Below, piece by piece: positions 1 through 7,420 of a DNA stretch of 7,663 nucleotides (positions within the stretch are counted from its first letter, which is position 1; every line of letters starts with the position of its first letter). Location of the stretch: positions 1-7,663 of the forward strand of contig CALVPW010000125.1 in NCBI GenBank assembly GCA_944354085.1. The letters are read 5' to 3'. This stretch comes from an uncultured Clostridia bacterium. Its GTDB lineage: Bacteria; Bacillota; Clostridia; Christensenellales; Borkfalkiaceae. A program made the translations under genes and the position numbers. The notes beneath the pieces were generated by a model. It saw nothing but the letters and a program-made list of their open reading frames with translations. It was not told the origin of the DNA and made no database searches.

Positions 1-1927
1 TGAACGGCTCGAGGCTGTCCTCCATAAAGGAGAAGGTGCAGTAGATGATATGCCAGCCGTAGTCGGTGGCAACGACGACGTAGTTGCCCGCGCCCTGCTT
101 GCAGACGTACTGCGCGGCATACTCGAACTCATCGACGTAGTCCGTATCGCCGATGCTCACGGCATAGCCGAGGTAGGTGTTCAGCCCCGCCGTATCCGTA
201 TTGTATGCGAAGGAAAGTTCGTTGACGGCAGAATAGACGACGTTTTCCGCAGAACCTTTGACGAACATGCGGTTGGCGTCGAAGCCGTCCTCGCCAAAGT
301 CGACTTTCCCCTTGTAATAGACGAATTTTTCGTAATCGACGACGGTGTTGCCGTCCGCGTCCTGCTTATAGTATTCGGAAGGCGCGCGGTCAAAATAATT
401 TTCGCCCGTGCGCGCGCCGCTCACCTTATACGACTCGCCGTCGGCGAGCGCGCCCGTTGCGGCTTCCGAACCCAGATACCCCTCCATCTCGGCAATGAAC
501 GCGTCGATATCGATGCGGGAAGGCGTCGCCTTGTCGCCCGCGGCGTTCACGGTGCCGTTGTAGGTGTACTTGCCGAGATAGTTGGAGATGCGCTCGTAAC
601 GCGCGTTCTCCGAAATGCCGTCCTCGAAGAAGAGCAGGCTGCGGGCAGCGTTCCCGCCCGTATATTTATCGGCGACGGAAGCGCCGTCGAACGAATAGTC
701 GGTCGCGCCCGTGATCCAGCTGCCGCGCTGATCGGTGCCGCGCACGCCTTCCAGGAGCTCCGCGCGCTTGGCAAATTTGTTGCCCTTGGGATCGCCGAAG
801 TCGGCGTCCGCGTTTTCCAGCTCGTTCGCCTGCGTGGTGGAGAACGGGATGAGGATGTTCACGACGTAGCCGTACCCCGCCGCAGGCGCGGTGAGGACGA
901 AGGAATCGTCGCTCATGCCGTCGAGCGCCGTTTCGAAGGTGCTCTCGCTGTTTTGGAACGCCAGCGTCTGACGGGCGAGCGTCGTATCGTATTCCTTTGC
1001 CACAAGGCTGCCGCCTTCCGCCGTCGAAAGGGTGGCGACCGCCTCCTGTTCGAACTTTTCGCCGAGCTTTGCGATGATGGCATCCTCGTAAGCGTTGCGA
1101 AGCTCGATGGAATAATAGGAGAGCGAGCCGATATCGCTCACGTTCTCGTTGCGGGCGATGAGGTTGTTGGAACGCAGGTTGGCAAGGAAGGTGTTGTAGG
1201 CGCGCGTTCTCGTTGCGGGCGTGGAGCCTTCGACCGTCTCGTAGCTGCCGCAGTCCGCCGCCGCGTTGCTGCCCGTATAGACCTTATAGGCGGGATCGTA
1301 ATAATCCTCGTTCGCCGTATCTACGCCCGTGGGAAGGGTGCGCACCGTCTCCTCGGAAGCAGAGCCCTCCTCGGCGGCGATGATCGCCTCCTCCTGCGTA
1401 TCGATGGTGTTGTTGAACATGACGCGGGTATTGTACTCCGCGTGCGTTTTTTCTTCGTCGGTGAGGAAATACCCCATGGACGAGAGCGCGTACTGCGTAT
1501 CGTCATCGGCTTCGGCAACGGCGGCGCGGAACCCGTCCATCGTATACGTTTTCCCCTCCGCATCGCCGTTGGCGAGGAAGTACGTCATCGCATACTGCAC
1601 ATAGAGCGCGCGGTTGCAAAGCGCCTCGGAGATCATCTCGAAGGTATCGTAATACGTCCAGCCGTTCTGCTGCATGGCGGAATACCCCGTCGTGACGAAG
1701 TACGCCACCATCTCGAGCTTGGTGATCTCGACAGGGCGGACGACGTCTTTATAAGCGGCGTACTTGCCCCCTTCTGCAAAATCTTCGCTTTGGGAGATAT
1801 CGACTTCGGCGATGACTTGCGCATAGTCCTTATCGATATTCGTGGATACCAGATCGCAGCCTGCGAAAACGCTGCAACCCAGCGCTGCGGCAAGCGTGAC
1901 CGCCGCAACTTTCGTGGTCTTTTTCAT
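1..1927 (-). CDS. PrsA/SurA-like peptidyl-prolyl isomerase lipoprotein (3' end outside window)
   Basis: The first 642 residues are present; the frame is open to the left edge with no stop. The start at 1927 is set by GGAG (1937-1934) six bases upstream. The N-terminus has KK, a hydrophobic stretch and a lipobox-like F-A-G-C with Cys24, so the product is probably a lipoprotein on the outer face of the membrane. Residues about 65-125 are helix-like and aromatic-rich and resemble the SurA/PrsA chaperone domain. A strand VVNILIPFS (355-363) resembles the first parvulin strand (the HIL region). LNTYLGY (582-588) and TDYGWHII (621-628) resemble the end of a parvulin domain, where the family has G-[YWF]-H-I-I. 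The expected role is folding of secreted proteins; catalytic activity is uncertain because the first motif has Asn357 where His is usual. At over 642 residues it is about twice the length of typical PrsA (around 300). Position after mfd matches clostridial gene order, where a PrsA-type gene often follows mfd. Confidence 0.8.
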   Translation of the reverse strand, partial: MKKTTKVAAVTLAAALGCSVFAGCDLVSTNIDKDYAQVIAEVDISQSEDFAEGGKYAAYKDVVRPVEITKLEMVAYFVTTGYSAMQQNGWTYYDTFEMISEALCNRALYVQYAMTYFLANGDAEGKTYTMDGFRAAVAEADDDTQYALSSMGYFLTDEEKTHAEYNTRVMFNNTIDTQEEAIIAAEEGSASEETVRTLPTGVDTANEDYYDPAYKVYTGSNAAADCGSYETVEGSTPATRTRAYNTFLANLRSNNLIARNENVSDIGSLSYYSIELRNAYEDAIIAKLGEKFEQEAVATLSTAEGGSLVAKEYDTTLARQTLAFQNSESTFETALDGMSDDSFVLTAPAAGYGYVVNILIPFSTTQANELENADADFGDPKGNKFAKRAELLEGVRGTDQRGSWITGATDYSFDGASVADKYTGGNAARSLLFFEDGISENARYERISNYLGKYTYNGTVNAAGDKATPSRIDIDAFIAEMEGYLGSEAATGALADGESYKVSGARTGENYFDRAPSEYYKQDADGNTVVDYEKFVYYKGKVDFGEDGFDANRMFVKGSAENVVYSAVNELSFAYNTDTAGLNTYLGYAVSIGDTDYVDEFEYAAQYVCKQGAGNYVVVATDYGWHIIYCTFSFMEDSLEPF

Positions 1928-1940
1928 GATCTACTCCGAC

Positions 1941-1974
1941 AAAAAAACATATGGGCGCGCGGAAAAATGCCGCG
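1941..1974 (-). other. Short GC-rich hairpin and T7 run in the foldase 5' leader
   Basis: The leader between the predicted transcription start (about 1986) and the foldase RBS contains a 5-bp stem, CGCGG (1974-1970) with CCGCG (1962-1958) and a 7-base loop, then a run of seven T on the minus strand (1947-1941) about ten bases further on. The arrangement is loosely terminator- or attenuator-like. The stem is short and the gap to the T run is long for an efficient terminator, so it may have no function. Confidence 0.25.
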
Positions 1975-1992
1975 GACCGCATGATCTTGTTT

Positions 1993-2021
1993 ATTATATC
2001 GTATTTTTGAGAAATTCGCAA
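1993..2021 (-). promoter_or_regulatory. Sigma-A type promoter of the PrsA-like gene
   Basis: On the minus strand the -35 box is TTGCGA (2021-2016), the spacer is 17 bases, and the -10 box is a perfect TATAAT (1998-1993). The predicted start is near 1986, giving a leader of about 59 bases before the ATG at 1927. It lies in the 111-bp gap after the mfd stop. This implies the lipoprotein can be transcribed independently of pth-mfd. Confidence 0.8.
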
Positions 2022-2038
2022 TGATTTCGCGGTGAAAA

Positions 2039-5000
2039 TCATGCAAAACTTCGCGCGAACTTCAAAAATTTCGTCATGAGCACCATCGTCTTGCCGCCGT
2101 CGCCCTGCGGGCGGAAGGTGATGGCGGGCGCGCTCGTCATATCCAGCCCCACGACGGCGCGGTATTTGTCCATGGCGGCGGAGAGCCCCGCGTCGCCCAG
2201 CGCGTCCAGCGCGGCGAACGTGAGCGAGCCCCCTTTGCGCCCCACGGCGATCTTGGTCACGCGGAAGGGCGCGGCGTAGCTTTTGAGGACGGCGATCACC
2301 AAAAGATTGAGCGTTTCGGGCGGGAGCGGACCGTACGTCTCCTCCATCGAAAGGCATACCCGCTTGTAATCGGCGAGCGTGCGGATCTCGGCGATCTGCT
2401 TATAGCAATCCATGCGCCCCGCGTTGGATTCCACGTAGCTTTCGGGGATGAAGGCGGTGGCTTTGATATCCAGCTCGACGCTCTCCTGCCGCTCGCCCGT
2501 GATCTCCTCTTTCAAGATCTTGGCGTACAGCTCGTAGCCAACTTTGTCCATGTGCCCGTGCTGTTCGGCACCGAGCACGTTCCCCGCGCCGCGGATCTCC
2601 AGATCGCGCATGGCGATCTTGAAGCCCGAACCAAGTTCTGTGAACTGCATGATGGCTTTCAGGCGCTCCGCCGCCTGCTGCGTCATCACCCGCTCGGGCT
2701 TGTAGGTAAAATACGCGTGTGCGAGGCGGGTCCCCCGCCCCACTCTGCCGCGCAGCTGATACAGCTGCGAGATGCCGAGCTTATCGGCGTCGATGACGAT
2801 GAGCGTATTCGCGTTGGGAAGGTCGATGCCGTTCTCGATGATGGTCGTCGTCACGAGCACGTCGTACTGTCCGCGGTAAAAACCGAACACGTTCTTTTCG
2901 AGCGCCGCCTTCTCCATCCTGCCGTGCGCCACGCAGATGCGGGCTTCGGGCACGATCTCTTTCAGCCGTCCCGCATAGGAATAGATGCTCTCCACGCGGT
3001 TATACAGCAAAAAGATCTGCCCGCCGCGGGCGATCTCCCTCAGGCATGCGTCCCGCACGAGCGTCTCCGTCTCTTCGGCAACATACGTCTGCACGGGCAC
3101 GCGGGCGCTCGGCGGCGTTTGGATGGTGGAGATATCGCGGATGCCCGAAAGAGAGAGATGCAGCGTGCGCGGGATGGGCGTCGCCGTCATGGTCAGACAG
3201 TCCACATCCCGTTTGTAGTTTTTGATCTTCTCCTTGTGTTCGACGCCGAAGCGCTGCTCTTCGTCGAGGATGAGCAGCCCCAGATCGCTGAATCTCACGT
3301 CGGACGAGAGCAGGCGATGGGTGCCGATGATAAGGTCGATCTTCCCCGCCGCGAGGTCGCCAAGGATGCGCGCGACCTCCTTTTCGGTGCGGAAGCGGTT
3401 GAGGCAGGCGACGCGCACTCCAAAGGGTCCCATGCGCTCGGAAGCCGTGGTAAAATGCTGTTCGCTCAGAACGGTGCTCGGGCACATGAGCGCCGCCTGC
3501 CGCCCCGCCAGCACGCAAAGATACGCCGCGCGCAGCGCGACTTCCGTCTTGCCGAACCCCACGTCCCCGCACAGCAGCCTGTCCATCACCTTGTCCGAAC
3601 GCATGTCGGCGAGCACCTCTTCGGTGGACGCCGCCTGATCGGGCGTATCTTCGTAAGGGAACGCCGCGCGGAATTCGTCCATCTCTTCGAAATAATCGGG
3701 AAAGACGTACCCCTTTTTTTCCTGCCGCTCGGCATACAGCGCTTTGAGATCGAACGCGAGTTTTTTTAAGGACGCGCGCACGCGCGCTTTGACGCGTTCG
3801 AACTCCCCGCCGCCGATCTTGGAAAGTGTCGGCGTATCGCCTCCCATGTACTTGGAGAGCACGTCCATCTGCTCGACGGGCACGTGCAGAACGTCCCCGT
3901 CCTTATAGGCGAGCGAGACGTATTCTTTGGTCCCGTCCGTCGTTTCGATGCGCTGGATGCCCGTCACCCGCCCCACGCCGTACGTTTCGTGCACGGCGTA
4001 GTCGCCGATCTCGGGCGCAAAAAACAGATCGCCGCGCTTCTTTTTCAGGCGGCGGGCAGGCGCGCTCCGCGGGAAAAGATCGCCCGCGCCGAGGACGGCG
4101 AGCTTGCATTCGTGAAGGATGAACCCGTGCGGGAGCGCGTCCTCACAGACGGCGATCCCCGCAAAGGATACAAGCGACGGTCCCGTCTCGGCGGGCGTGA
4201 GATATTCTTCGGTGAGCGTCTCTTTAAGCTTTGCGGCGCGCTCCGAAGTGCCCGCATACAAGATCACGCGGTACCCCGTCTGCCGCCACGCCTTTAAGTC
4301 GGCGATGAGATCGGGAAGCGAACCCACGTACCTGCGCGCGGGCGTCGAGGTCATGTTCACGAGTTTGAGCGGCTCAAAAAAGCCCACGCTGCCCGCAAAC
4401 GTCTGCAAGGCGAGCGTGCGGAAATCGGTGAACGACTGCATGCGGGCGGCGGGCACGTACTGCTCCTTGGAGAACGGGAACACCTCGCCCCCCTTTTCGA
4501 GCTCCGCATACCGTTCGAAATGTTCTTTGTACAGTCCTTCGAGCTTATCGCGGATGAGTTTGCATTCGTCAAAAATAAGCAGCGTCTCTTGGGGGAGCAG
4601 CGAAAAAAGATCGCCCGCATTTTCCAAAAGCGGCAGCACGAAATCGGTGGGCGCGGTGCGTTCCACCTCCTCCGCAATGGCGTTCATCCGCGAATAGGCG
4701 GCAGAAGACGCCGCTTTTTTTGCCATGCCCCGCATGGCGGACACGATGCGCTCGCGCTCGCCCGCCGCATATACGGCGTCCGTCGCCGCCACGATATCCA
4801 CGGCGGGAAGGAGCGGATAGCGCTCCCCCGTCACCGCGTCGTACGGCTTGATGCTCTCCACTTCGTCGCCGAAAAAGTCGATGCGGACGGGATGCTCCGT
4901 ATTGACGGGATAGATATCGAGCACGTCGCCGCGGACGGCGAACATGCCCCGCGTCTCGGGCGCGGCATCGCGGACATACCCCGCCGCGACGAGGTCGTCG

Positions 5001-5428
5001 ACGAGCGCGCGCATATCGCGTTCCTGCCCTGCCGCAAGCGAAAATACGGGCAGCTTTTTGGGCACCAATTGGCATACGGCTTCCACGTCGCACACCAGAA
5101 TATCCGCCCCCGTCTGCCATTCGTACAGGGCGGTGAGACGGCGGAAGAGCGCGTCGCGCGAGCCTGCGCGGCGGAACGTGAGCACCTCGTCCTTGGCGGA
5201 AAGCAGCGCCACCCGCTTGCCCGAAAGAATGCGCATGCTCTCCGCCGCGCGCTGCGCCGTGAGCGCATCCGCCGTGATATAGACGGCGCGTCCCTCCGTG
5301 AGGGACGCCGTCAGATATTTTTGCGCGTCCGAAACGCCGAAGACCGCCGTCGGCAAGCCGTTTTTGAGGGCTGCGCCCAACAGCGGGAATTCGCCGTTCA
5401 GATACTCGTACTTAAAAAACCCTTTCAT
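2039..5428 (-). CDS. mfd: Transcription-repair coupling factor Mfd
   Basis: The 1129-residue product is close to the usual length of Mfd (about 1150). Mfd is a cytoplasmic ATP-driven DNA translocase that pushes stalled RNA polymerase off lesions and recruits UvrA for nucleotide excision repair. The UvrB-like N-terminal module shows RGDVLDIYP (166-174) and IDFFGDE (183-189). The RNA polymerase-interacting domain begins near residue 470 (GDYAVHETYGVGRV, with Asp476). The helicase core has Walker A GDVGFGKT (621-628, Lys627), the DEEQ box (722-725) followed by RFG, TATPIPRT (748-755) and QLRGRVGR (891-898). The C-terminal UvrA-masking domain follows from about 960, including the FIPESY segment starting at 993. 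The start overlaps the pth stop as ATGA and only a weak AGG lies upstream, so translation is probably coupled to pth. No truncation or frameshift is visible. Confidence 0.98.
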   Translation of the reverse strand: MKGFFKYEYLNGEFPLLGAALKNGLPTAVFGVSDAQKYLTASLTEGRAVYITADALTAQRAAESMRILSGKRVALLSAKDEVLTFRRAGSRDALFRRLTALYEWQTGADILVCDVEAVCQLVPKKLPVFSLAAGQERDMRALVDDLVAAGYVRDAAPETRGMFAVRGDVLDIYPVNTEHPVRIDFFGDEVESIKPYDAVTGERYPLLPAVDIVAATDAVYAAGERERIVSAMRGMAKKAASSAAYSRMNAIAEEVERTAPTDFVLPLLENAGDLFSLLPQETLLIFDECKLIRDKLEGLYKEHFERYAELEKGGEVFPFSKEQYVPAARMQSFTDFRTLALQTFAGSVGFFEPLKLVNMTSTPARRYVGSLPDLIADLKAWRQTGYRVILYAGTSERAAKLKETLTEEYLTPAETGPSLVSFAGIAVCEDALPHGFILHECKLAVLGAGDLFPRSAPARRLKKKRGDLFFAPEIGDYAVHETYGVGRVTGIQRIETTDGTKEYVSLAYKDGDVLHVPVEQMDVLSKYMGGDTPTLSKIGGGEFERVKARVRASLKKLAFDLKALYAERQEKKGYVFPDYFEEMDEFRAAFPYEDTPDQAASTEEVLADMRSDKVMDRLLCGDVGFGKTEVALRAAYLCVLAGRQAALMCPSTVLSEQHFTTASERMGPFGVRVACLNRFRTEKEVARILGDLAAGKIDLIIGTHRLLSSDVRFSDLGLLILDEEQRFGVEHKEKIKNYKRDVDCLTMTATPIPRTLHLSLSGIRDISTIQTPPSARVPVQTYVAEETETLVRDACLREIARGGQIFLLYNRVESIYSYAGRLKEIVPEARICVAHGRMEKAALEKNVFGFYRGQYDVLVTTTIIENGIDLPNANTLIVIDADKLGISQLYQLRGRVGRGTRLAHAYFTYKPERVMTQQAAERLKAIMQFTELGSGFKIAMRDLEIRGAGNVLGAEQHGHMDKVGYELYAKILKEEITGERQESVELDIKATAFIPESYVESNAGRMDCYKQIAEIRTLADYKRVCLSMEETYGPLPPETLNLLVIAVLKSYAAPFRVTKIAVGRKGGSLTFAALDALGDAGLSAAMDKYRAVVGLDMTSAPAITFRPQGDGGKTMVLMTKFLKFARSFA

Positions 5429-5988
5429 CCGTTGAACCTGTTCATCACAAGATCGAGCCGCTCCCCTTTCGCGAGCGCCAAAGCCGCCTCCGCCGCGCGG
5501 TCGCAGGCGGCGATAAACAGCTCCCGATCCTCCTTTTTGATCTCGGAAAGCACATAACTGATGAGCGGGATGTTGACTTCGGGATCGCGGATGCCGATGC
5601 GGATGCGCGCAAATTGCGTGAGCCCCGTTTCGGCGATGACGGAGCGCATCCCGTTGTGCGTGCCCGCGCTCCCCGAAGGGCGGATACGGACATGCCCCTT
5701 GGGAAGGTCGTAATCGTCGTAAATGACGACGAGCTCGTCGGGCGAGATCTTATAGCGCGCCATCAGCTGTTTGACCGCCCTTCCCGAGGCGTTCATATAG
5801 GTGAGCGGGCGGGCGATCACGACCTTTTCCCCGTTCACGTACCCTTCTGCCACGCTGGCTTCGCACTCCTTTTTTTTGAACTTTGCGCCCAGCATGTTCG
5901 CCGCGTCGCCCGCGGCGAGAAAACCCACGTTGTGGAACGTCTTAAAATATTTTTCCTCGGGATTGCCGAGCCCGACGATGAGAAACAT
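5425..5988 (-). CDS. pth: Peptidyl-tRNA hydrolase (Pth family)
   Basis: The 187-residue product matches the family length. Pth cleaves the ester bond between peptide and tRNA on peptidyl-tRNAs that drop off ribosomes, releasing reusable tRNA in the cytoplasm. Visible family motifs are GLGNP (6-10), HNVGF (19-23) with the presumed catalytic His19, PLTYMN (61-66) with substrate-binding Asn66, YDDYDLP (90-96) with Asp92, and GSAGTHNG (106-113) with His111 and Asn112. The ATG at 5988 is supported by GGAGG (5998-5994) five bases upstream. Its stop overlaps the mfd start by four bases, so the two genes form one translationally coupled unit. A strong terminator stem lies just upstream, between this gene and prs, so the source of its transcript is unclear. 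Confidence 0.98.
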   Translation of the reverse strand: MFLIVGLGNPEEKYFKTFHNVGFLAAGDAANMLGAKFKKKECEASVAEGYVNGEKVVIARPLTYMNASGRAVKQLMARYKISPDELVVIYDDYDLPKGHVRIRPSGSAGTHNGMRSVIAETGLTQFARIRIGIRDPEVNIPLISYVLSEIKKEDRELFIAACDRAAEAALALAKGERLDLVMNRFNG

Positions 5989-6005
5989 GGCTGCCTCCGT
6001 TCTGT

Positions 6006-6032
6006 AAAAAAACGCCGCCGAAGATGGCGGCG
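6006..6032 (-). terminator. Intrinsic terminator after prs
   Basis: In the minus-strand RNA a perfect 7-bp all-GC stem, CGCCGCC (6032-6026) with GGCGGCG (6019-6013) and a 6-base loop, is followed at once by seven T (6012-6006). It starts 17 bases after the prs stop, and its T run ends eight bases before the pth Shine-Dalgarno sequence. It has the full form of a rho-independent terminator. Read-through or partial termination into pth-mfd is possible. Confidence 0.88.
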
Positions 6033-6049
6033 CTTTTCGCTCGTGAATA

Positions 6050-6997
6050 TCAGTCGTAGATCTTGCTCATCGGCTTATCGAGATACACGTTCTCGATCGC
6101 CGCGGCAAAGATATCTGCCGTGGAGAGCACCTTGATCTTGGGAAGATGCTTCTCCTCGGGCAAAAGGATGGTATCGAGCACGACGAGCTCCTCGATGGGA
6201 GACTTTTCGATGCGCTCGATGGCGGGGCCGGAAAGCACCGCGTGCGTGCAGCAGGCAAGGATGCGCTCCGCGCCCGCATCGACGAGCGCCTGCGCGCCCT
6301 GCACGATGGTGCCGCCCGTATCGATCATATCGTCCACCAAAAGGCACTTTTTCCCTTCGACGTTGCCGATGATGTTCATGACTTCCATCACGTTGGCGCG
6401 GGGACGGCGCTTATCGATGATCGCCATCGGGCAGTTGAGCCGCTCGGCGACCTTGCGCGCGCGGTTGACCGAACCGACGTCGGGCGAGACGACGATAAAG
6501 CTGTCGTCCATCTTGTCTGCAAAATAATTGTAGAGGGTGGGCCCGCCCAAAAGGTTATCGACGGGAATGTTGAAAAAGCCTTGGATCTGCGCCGCGTGCA
6601 AGTCCATCGTCAGAACGCGGTCTGCCCCCGCCGAAGTCAAAAGATCGGCGACGAGTTTTGCCGTGATGGGATCGCGCGAACGCGCCTTGCGGTCCTGACG
6701 GGCATATCCGAAGTACGGCATCACCGCCGTGATGCGCCCCGCCGACGCGCGCTTTGCCGCGTCGATCATGATGAGGAGCTCCATCAGATTGTCGTTGACG
6801 GGCGTGGACGTGGATTGGATGATGAAAAGATCGCGCCCGCGCACCGTCTCGGCGATGTGCACGCTCGTCTCCCCGTCCGAAAATTTCCCGACTTCTACGC
6901 TGCCGAGCGTCGTATTCAGCTTTCTTGCGATCGCTTCGGCGAGCGGCTTGTTGGAGTTGCCTGCAAACAGTTTGATCTCGTTGCCGTGTGTAATCAT
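6050..6997 (-). CDS. prs: Ribose-phosphate pyrophosphokinase (PRPP synthetase)
   Basis: The 315-residue product has the normal length for class I PRPP synthetase. It transfers pyrophosphate from ATP to ribose 5-phosphate to make PRPP, the precursor for purines, pyrimidines, NAD, histidine and tryptophan; the enzyme is cytoplasmic and usually hexameric. Visible signatures are FSDGE (39-43), the catalytic flexible loop PYFGYARQDRKARSRDP (94-110), the metal/substrate signature DLHAAQIQGFFNIPVDN (132-148), the SPDVGSVNRARK segment (171-182) and the PRPP-binding loop VDDMIDTGGT (221-230). The ATG at 6997 is supported by AGGAG (7007-7003) five bases upstream. A consensus promoter lies just before it and an intrinsic terminator just after, so it may be largely a single-gene transcript. 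In many Firmicutes glmU precedes prs; here the upstream neighbour is a divergent tRNA instead. Confidence 0.98.
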   Translation of the reverse strand: MITHGNEIKLFAGNSNKPLAEAIARKLNTTLGSVEVGKFSDGETSVHIAETVRGRDLFIIQSTSTPVNDNLMELLIMIDAAKRASAGRITAVMPYFGYARQDRKARSRDPITAKLVADLLTSAGADRVLTMDLHAAQIQGFFNIPVDNLLGGPTLYNYFADKMDDSFIVVSPDVGSVNRARKVAERLNCPMAIIDKRRPRANVMEVMNIIGNVEGKKCLLVDDMIDTGGTIVQGAQALVDAGAERILACCTHAVLSGPAIERIEKSPIEELVVLDTILLPEEKHLPKIKVLSTADIFAAAIENVYLDKPMSKIYD

Positions 6998-7036
6998 GCG
7001 TTCTCCTCAGCAGGAATTTTTCTTGCGTACTGCTCT

Positions 7037-7065
7037 ATTATATATGCTTTTGCCGCGTTCGTCAA
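7037..7065 (-). promoter_or_regulatory. Sigma-A type promoter of prs
   Basis: On the minus strand the boxes are TTGACG (7065-7060) and a perfect TATAAT (7042-7037), with a 17-base spacer. The predicted start is near 7030, giving a leader of about 33 bases that carries the AGGAG ribosome binding site. This is one of the best promoter matches in the window. Confidence 0.87.
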
Positions 7066-7120
7066 CCGTTCGCGCCCAAAAAAGCCCCTTTGCGAAAATG
7101 AATTTTACACGGAACAAAAT

Positions 7121-7143
7121 TTGAGATATTTTCCCATCGGGAA
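7121..7143. repeat. Palindromic motif, copy 1, between prs and tRNA-Ser
   Basis: TTCCC (7131-7135), a 3-base centre and GGGAA (7139-7143) form an inverted repeat, preceded by TTGAGATATT. The same arrangement recurs at 7194-7214 with small deletions (TTGA, TATTT, CCC, CGGGAA). It lies upstream of both divergent promoters. It could be a binding site for a regulator, but no regulator is identified. Confidence 0.4.
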
Positions 7144-7146
7144 GCT

Positions 7147-7178
7147 CGCCCGTTCGTCTTTTGCACGGGCGAACGCCC
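7147..7178. repeat. Overlapping inverted repeats in the divergent intergenic region
   Basis: CGCCCGT (7147-7153) can pair with ACGGGCG (7165-7171). Alternatively CGTTCG (7151-7156) can pair with CGAACG (7170-7175), or GGGC with GCCC (7167-7178). The pairings exclude each other. Neither strand shows a T run directly after a stem, so it is not a convincing terminator. It lies outside both predicted transcripts, so if functional it would act as DNA. Confidence 0.3.
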
Positions 7179-7193
7179 TTTGCGGCAAGAAAA

Positions 7194-7214
7194 TTGATAT
7201 TTCCCGCGGGAAAA
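7194..7214. repeat. Palindromic motif, copy 2, upstream of the tRNA-Ser promoter
   Basis: TTTCCCGCGGGAAA (7200-7213) is a perfect 14-bp palindrome, preceded by TTGATA. It is a second version of the motif at 7121-7143. It ends about 25 bases before the -35 box of the tRNA promoter, a position that would suit a regulator or an upstream element. Function is not established. Confidence 0.45.
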
Positions 7215-7237
7215 TTTATAAAAGCAGGCAAAAGCAG

Positions 7238-7266
7238 TTGCATTTTCGCCCGATTTGTTGTAAAAT
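7238..7266 (+). promoter_or_regulatory. Sigma-A type promoter of tRNA-Ser
   Basis: TTGCAT (7238-7243) and TAAAAT (7261-7266) are separated by 17 bases. The expected start is about 7273, six bases before the mature 5' end of the tRNA. AT-rich sequence with A runs lies upstream (7211-7223), as often seen at strong stable-RNA promoters. Confidence 0.8.
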
Positions 7267-7278
7267 AACTTTCGCCTT

Positions 7279-7369
7279 GCAGAGATGTCTGAGTGGTTTA
7301 AGGAGCACGATTGGAAATCGTGTGACGGGGGTGACTCGTCCGGAGGTTCGAATCCTCTTCTCTGCGCCA
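7279..7369 (+). tRNA. tRNA-Ser(GGA)
   Basis: The 91-base gene folds as a class II tRNA. The acceptor stem is GCAGAGA (7279-7285) with TCTCTGC (7359-7365), then discriminator G7366 and an encoded CCA (7367-7369). The anticodon stem CACGA/TCGTG (7306-7310 and 7318-7322) encloses the loop TTGGAAA with anticodon GGA (7313-7315), which reads serine codons UCC and UCU. A long variable arm (GACG...CGTC) is typical of tRNA-Ser. The T stem GGAGG/CCTCT (7342-7346 and 7354-7358) encloses TTCGAAT. It is a single gene with its own promoter and terminator. Confidence 0.97.
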
Positions 7370-7375
7370 TGTGTG

Positions 7376-7413
7376 AATAATACGAACTCTTTTTAGGGTT
7401 CGTATTATTTTTT
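7376..7413 (+). terminator. Intrinsic terminator of tRNA-Ser
   Basis: AATAATACGAAC (7376-7387) pairs perfectly with 7398-7409, and three further pairs including one G-T close a TTTT loop (7391-7394), giving about 15 bp. The plus-strand RNA ends in a run of six T (7408-7413). It begins seven bases after the encoded CCA, as expected for termination of the tRNA transcript. Confidence 0.85.
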
Positions 7414-7420
7414 GATGCGA

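Noticed and set aside
50..1984. A 644-codon plus-strand open frame covering the PrsA-like gene.
   Set aside because: The minus-strand frame has a signal peptide, lipobox, RBS, consensus promoter and parvulin-like motifs. The plus frame has no RBS or recognisable domain and is a by-product of GC-rich codon use on the other strand.
2552..3769. A 405-codon plus-strand open frame inside mfd.
   Set aside because: It lies exactly opposite the conserved helicase domain of mfd and its product is Arg/His-rich without a recognisable fold; it is an antisense shadow.
6080..6108. Possible promoter inside prs for pth-mfd (TTGCCG, 17 bases, TATCTC on the minus strand).
   Set aside because: The spacing is right but the -10 box matches only three of six consensus bases and it lies upstream of the strong terminator, so it would not bypass it.
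6998..7278. Riboswitch or T-box leader upstream of prs.
   Set aside because: The predicted prs leader is only about 33 bases, too short for a riboswitch; the inverted repeats lie upstream of the promoter rather than in the RNA.
7279..7369. tRNA-Ser as an attachment site for an integrated element.
   Set aside because: No integrase gene and no repeat of the tRNA 3' end is visible in the short stretch downstream; the tRNA is followed directly by its own terminator.
6146..7396. A 416-codon plus-strand open frame running through prs, the intergenic region and the tRNA.
   Set aside because: It crosses a tRNA gene and two promoters and is opposite a textbook prs gene, so it is not a real coding sequence.
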